The translations under genes and the position numbers were made by a program. Shown in pieces: positions 63,053 to 64,000 of a stretch of 64,000 bases of DNA. The notes below the pieces were generated by a model. That model saw only the letters and a list, made by a program, of their open reading frames with translations, ran no database searches and had not been told where the DNA came from. How positions within the stretch are numbered: position 1 is the stretch's first letter; each line of letters begins with the position of its first letter. Source of the DNA: G963663365 sp963663365 (lineage in GTDB: Bacteria > Hinthialibacterota > Hinthialibacteria > Hinthialibacterales > G963663365). The stretch covers positions 930,001 to 994,000 of the forward strand of contig CAXXIH010000004.1 of assembly GCA_963663365.2 (NCBI GenBank), in the 5' to 3' direction.

Positions 63053-64000
63053 ATGCCGACGGTGTCACGTACACTCGGAGAATTAGCTCCGCGTCCTGCG
63101 ATTCCTCATGGATGGGGCAACGATCAGGATGAATTGCTCTACCTGCATTTGGGCGAGAGCCCCTATGCGCCGTTGCCGCGTGTGGAAGAAGCGCTACGCG
63201 GCGCAGTGGGACGTGTTCACCGTTATCCGGATACCAGCTGCCGTGCCGTGCGCGAATGTCTGGCCGAGTACGCCGGGCATGGTGTCAAGCCGGAGCAGAT
63301 CATTTGCGGGAACGGCTCCGACGATCTGATCGATCTGATCTGCCTCACCTTTGCCGGTCCAAACGGGACGGTTGTTTCATTCGATCCCACGTTCTTTGTG
63401 TATCGGGCCTGCGCCCGCCGTCACGGCTCCCACTACGCCTCCATTCCCCGTGATTCATCCGCGGATTTCGCTTTTCCGGACAATCTGCATCTGGCCCGGG
63501 GGCTGGCCGCGCACCGGCCCAGCGTGATCTTTTTGGCGAATCCTAATAATCCCACGGGCACCATGACCCCCCGGGAGCGGATCGAGTTTTTGCTGCAAAG
63601 CACCCGCGATGGGGCTTTGGTAGTAGTGGATGAATGCTATTTCGAATACAGCGGAAAGACGGTTTTGGATCTGCTCTCAACCTGGCCGCATCTTTTGGTA
63701 TTACGGAGTCTTTCAAAAAGCGGATCATTGGCCGGGCTGCGTTTCGGCTATGCCATTGGAGCACGCGAGACTATCGATCCTTTAGAACGCTCATCGCTGA
63801 CGTTTCCGGTCAATGCCTTAGCCCAAGTTGCGGCCTGTGCGGCTCTTGAGGATGCGGATGAGATTCGCCGCCGTGCGCAGACCATTGCAGGTGAGCGTGA
63901 ACGGATGGCAGCTCGATTAAAAGAGTTGAATCTGAAAATAGCAACTTCATCGGCGAACCTGCTTCTGATAGCATCAGGTACCCAAGCGGTTTTGCCGCCG
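63053..64000 (+). CDS. hisC: Histidinol-phosphate aminotransferase-like enzyme (partial, runs off the window)
   Basis: The first 316 codons of a fold-type I PLP aminotransferase; no stop is reached. It shows the substrate-side motif LHLGESPYAPLP (normally LNxNENPxG/P), then RYPDTSCRAVREC, ICGNGSDDLIDLICLTF, LANPNNPTGTM, VVVDECYFEYSG and the PLP lysine in LRSLSKSGSLAGLRFGYAIG (Lys 222). This is the HisC pattern, catalysing transamination of imidazole-acetol phosphate in histidine synthesis; related enzymes acting on other substrates cannot be excluded. ATG at 63053 has GAAGGG close upstream. Confidence 0.85.
   Translation, partial: MPTVSRTLGELAPRPAIPHGWGNDQDELLYLHLGESPYAPLPRVEEALRGAVGRVHRYPDTSCRAVRECLAEYAGHGVKPEQIICGNGSDDLIDLICLTFAGPNGTVVSFDPTFFVYRACARRHGSHYASIPRDSSADFAFPDNLHLARGLAAHRPSVIFLANPNNPTGTMTPRERIEFLLQSTRDGALVVVDECYFEYSGKTVLDLLSTWPHLLVLRSLSKSGSLAGLRFGYAIGARETIDPLERSSLTFPVNALAQVAACAALEDADEIRRRAQTIAGERERMAARLKELNLKIATSSANLLLIASGTQAVLPP

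Noticed and set aside
1..64000. tRNA or rRNA genes
   Set aside because: I looked for T-loop (GGTTCGANTCC) and acceptor-stem patterns and for conserved rRNA strings and saw none; a dedicated scan could still find a divergent tRNA.

Overview
The window reads as a chromosomal segment of a flagellated bacterium with a carbohydrate- and sulfate-ester-degrading lifestyle. It combines two very large flagellins, a pilin-like protein with a classic prepilin leader, secreted glycosidase, esterase, sulfatase, beta-helix and beta-propeller proteins, an ECF sigma/FecR pair, and many intergenic repeats. That mix is familiar from poorly cultivated lineages around the PVC group, Sumerlaeota and Hydrogenedentota, but nothing here fixes the phylum. 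The parABS locus at 34.4-36.5 kb suggests the segment may lie near the replication origin.

Layout. 0-4.9 kb is a tandemly duplicated repeat region carrying a nested transposon: an IS110-family element (992-4771) into which two different IS630-family elements have jumped. 5-10.1 kb holds two flagellin genes on the minus strand. Upstream of them, 10.2-11.35 kb contains three homologous structured elements whose mismatches are wobble-compatible only if transcribed towards the flagellins. 12-13.75 kb is an ATPase/DUF4276-like gene pair of possible defence function. 13.9-19.3 kb is the conserved ylxM-ffh-rpsP-khpA-rimM-trmD-SPOUT methyltransferase-rplS operon. 19.5-24.1 kb holds DUF1015, CLC channel and NYN-domain genes. 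25-33 kb holds a pilin-like gene, a 44-residue membrane peptide, a GH2 glycosidase/esterase operon and decayed genes. 33-39.3 kb holds a degenerate HD-GYP protein, parB-parA with two parS sites, a TldD-type protease and a YIP1-like membrane protein.

39.4-47.1 kb is a type II-C CRISPR-Cas locus next to a 246-bp tandem array. It has nine identical 36-nt repeats, cas2, cas1, a compact cas9 (989 residues) and a divergent tracrRNA with a recognisable promoter and terminator. The array repeat ends in a -10-like box, so each repeat may start its own crRNA, as in Neisseria. 47.2-49 kb is dense hairpin-repeat DNA. 49-55.8 kb carries a secreted propeller, a TetR regulator with a palindromic operator, a sulfotransferase-sulfatase pair joined by an ATGA overlap, a beta-helix protein and a CGGC protein. 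56.9-61 kb is an ECF sigma/FecR-like/large secreted protein operon. The window ends inside a histidinol-phosphate aminotransferase-type gene.

About 8-9 kb of the intergenic DNA consists of a few recurring palindrome-centred modules. Their stem sequences differ between copies but stay paired. They flank the transposon, the CRISPR locus and several operons, and one duplicated block separates cas9 from cas1.
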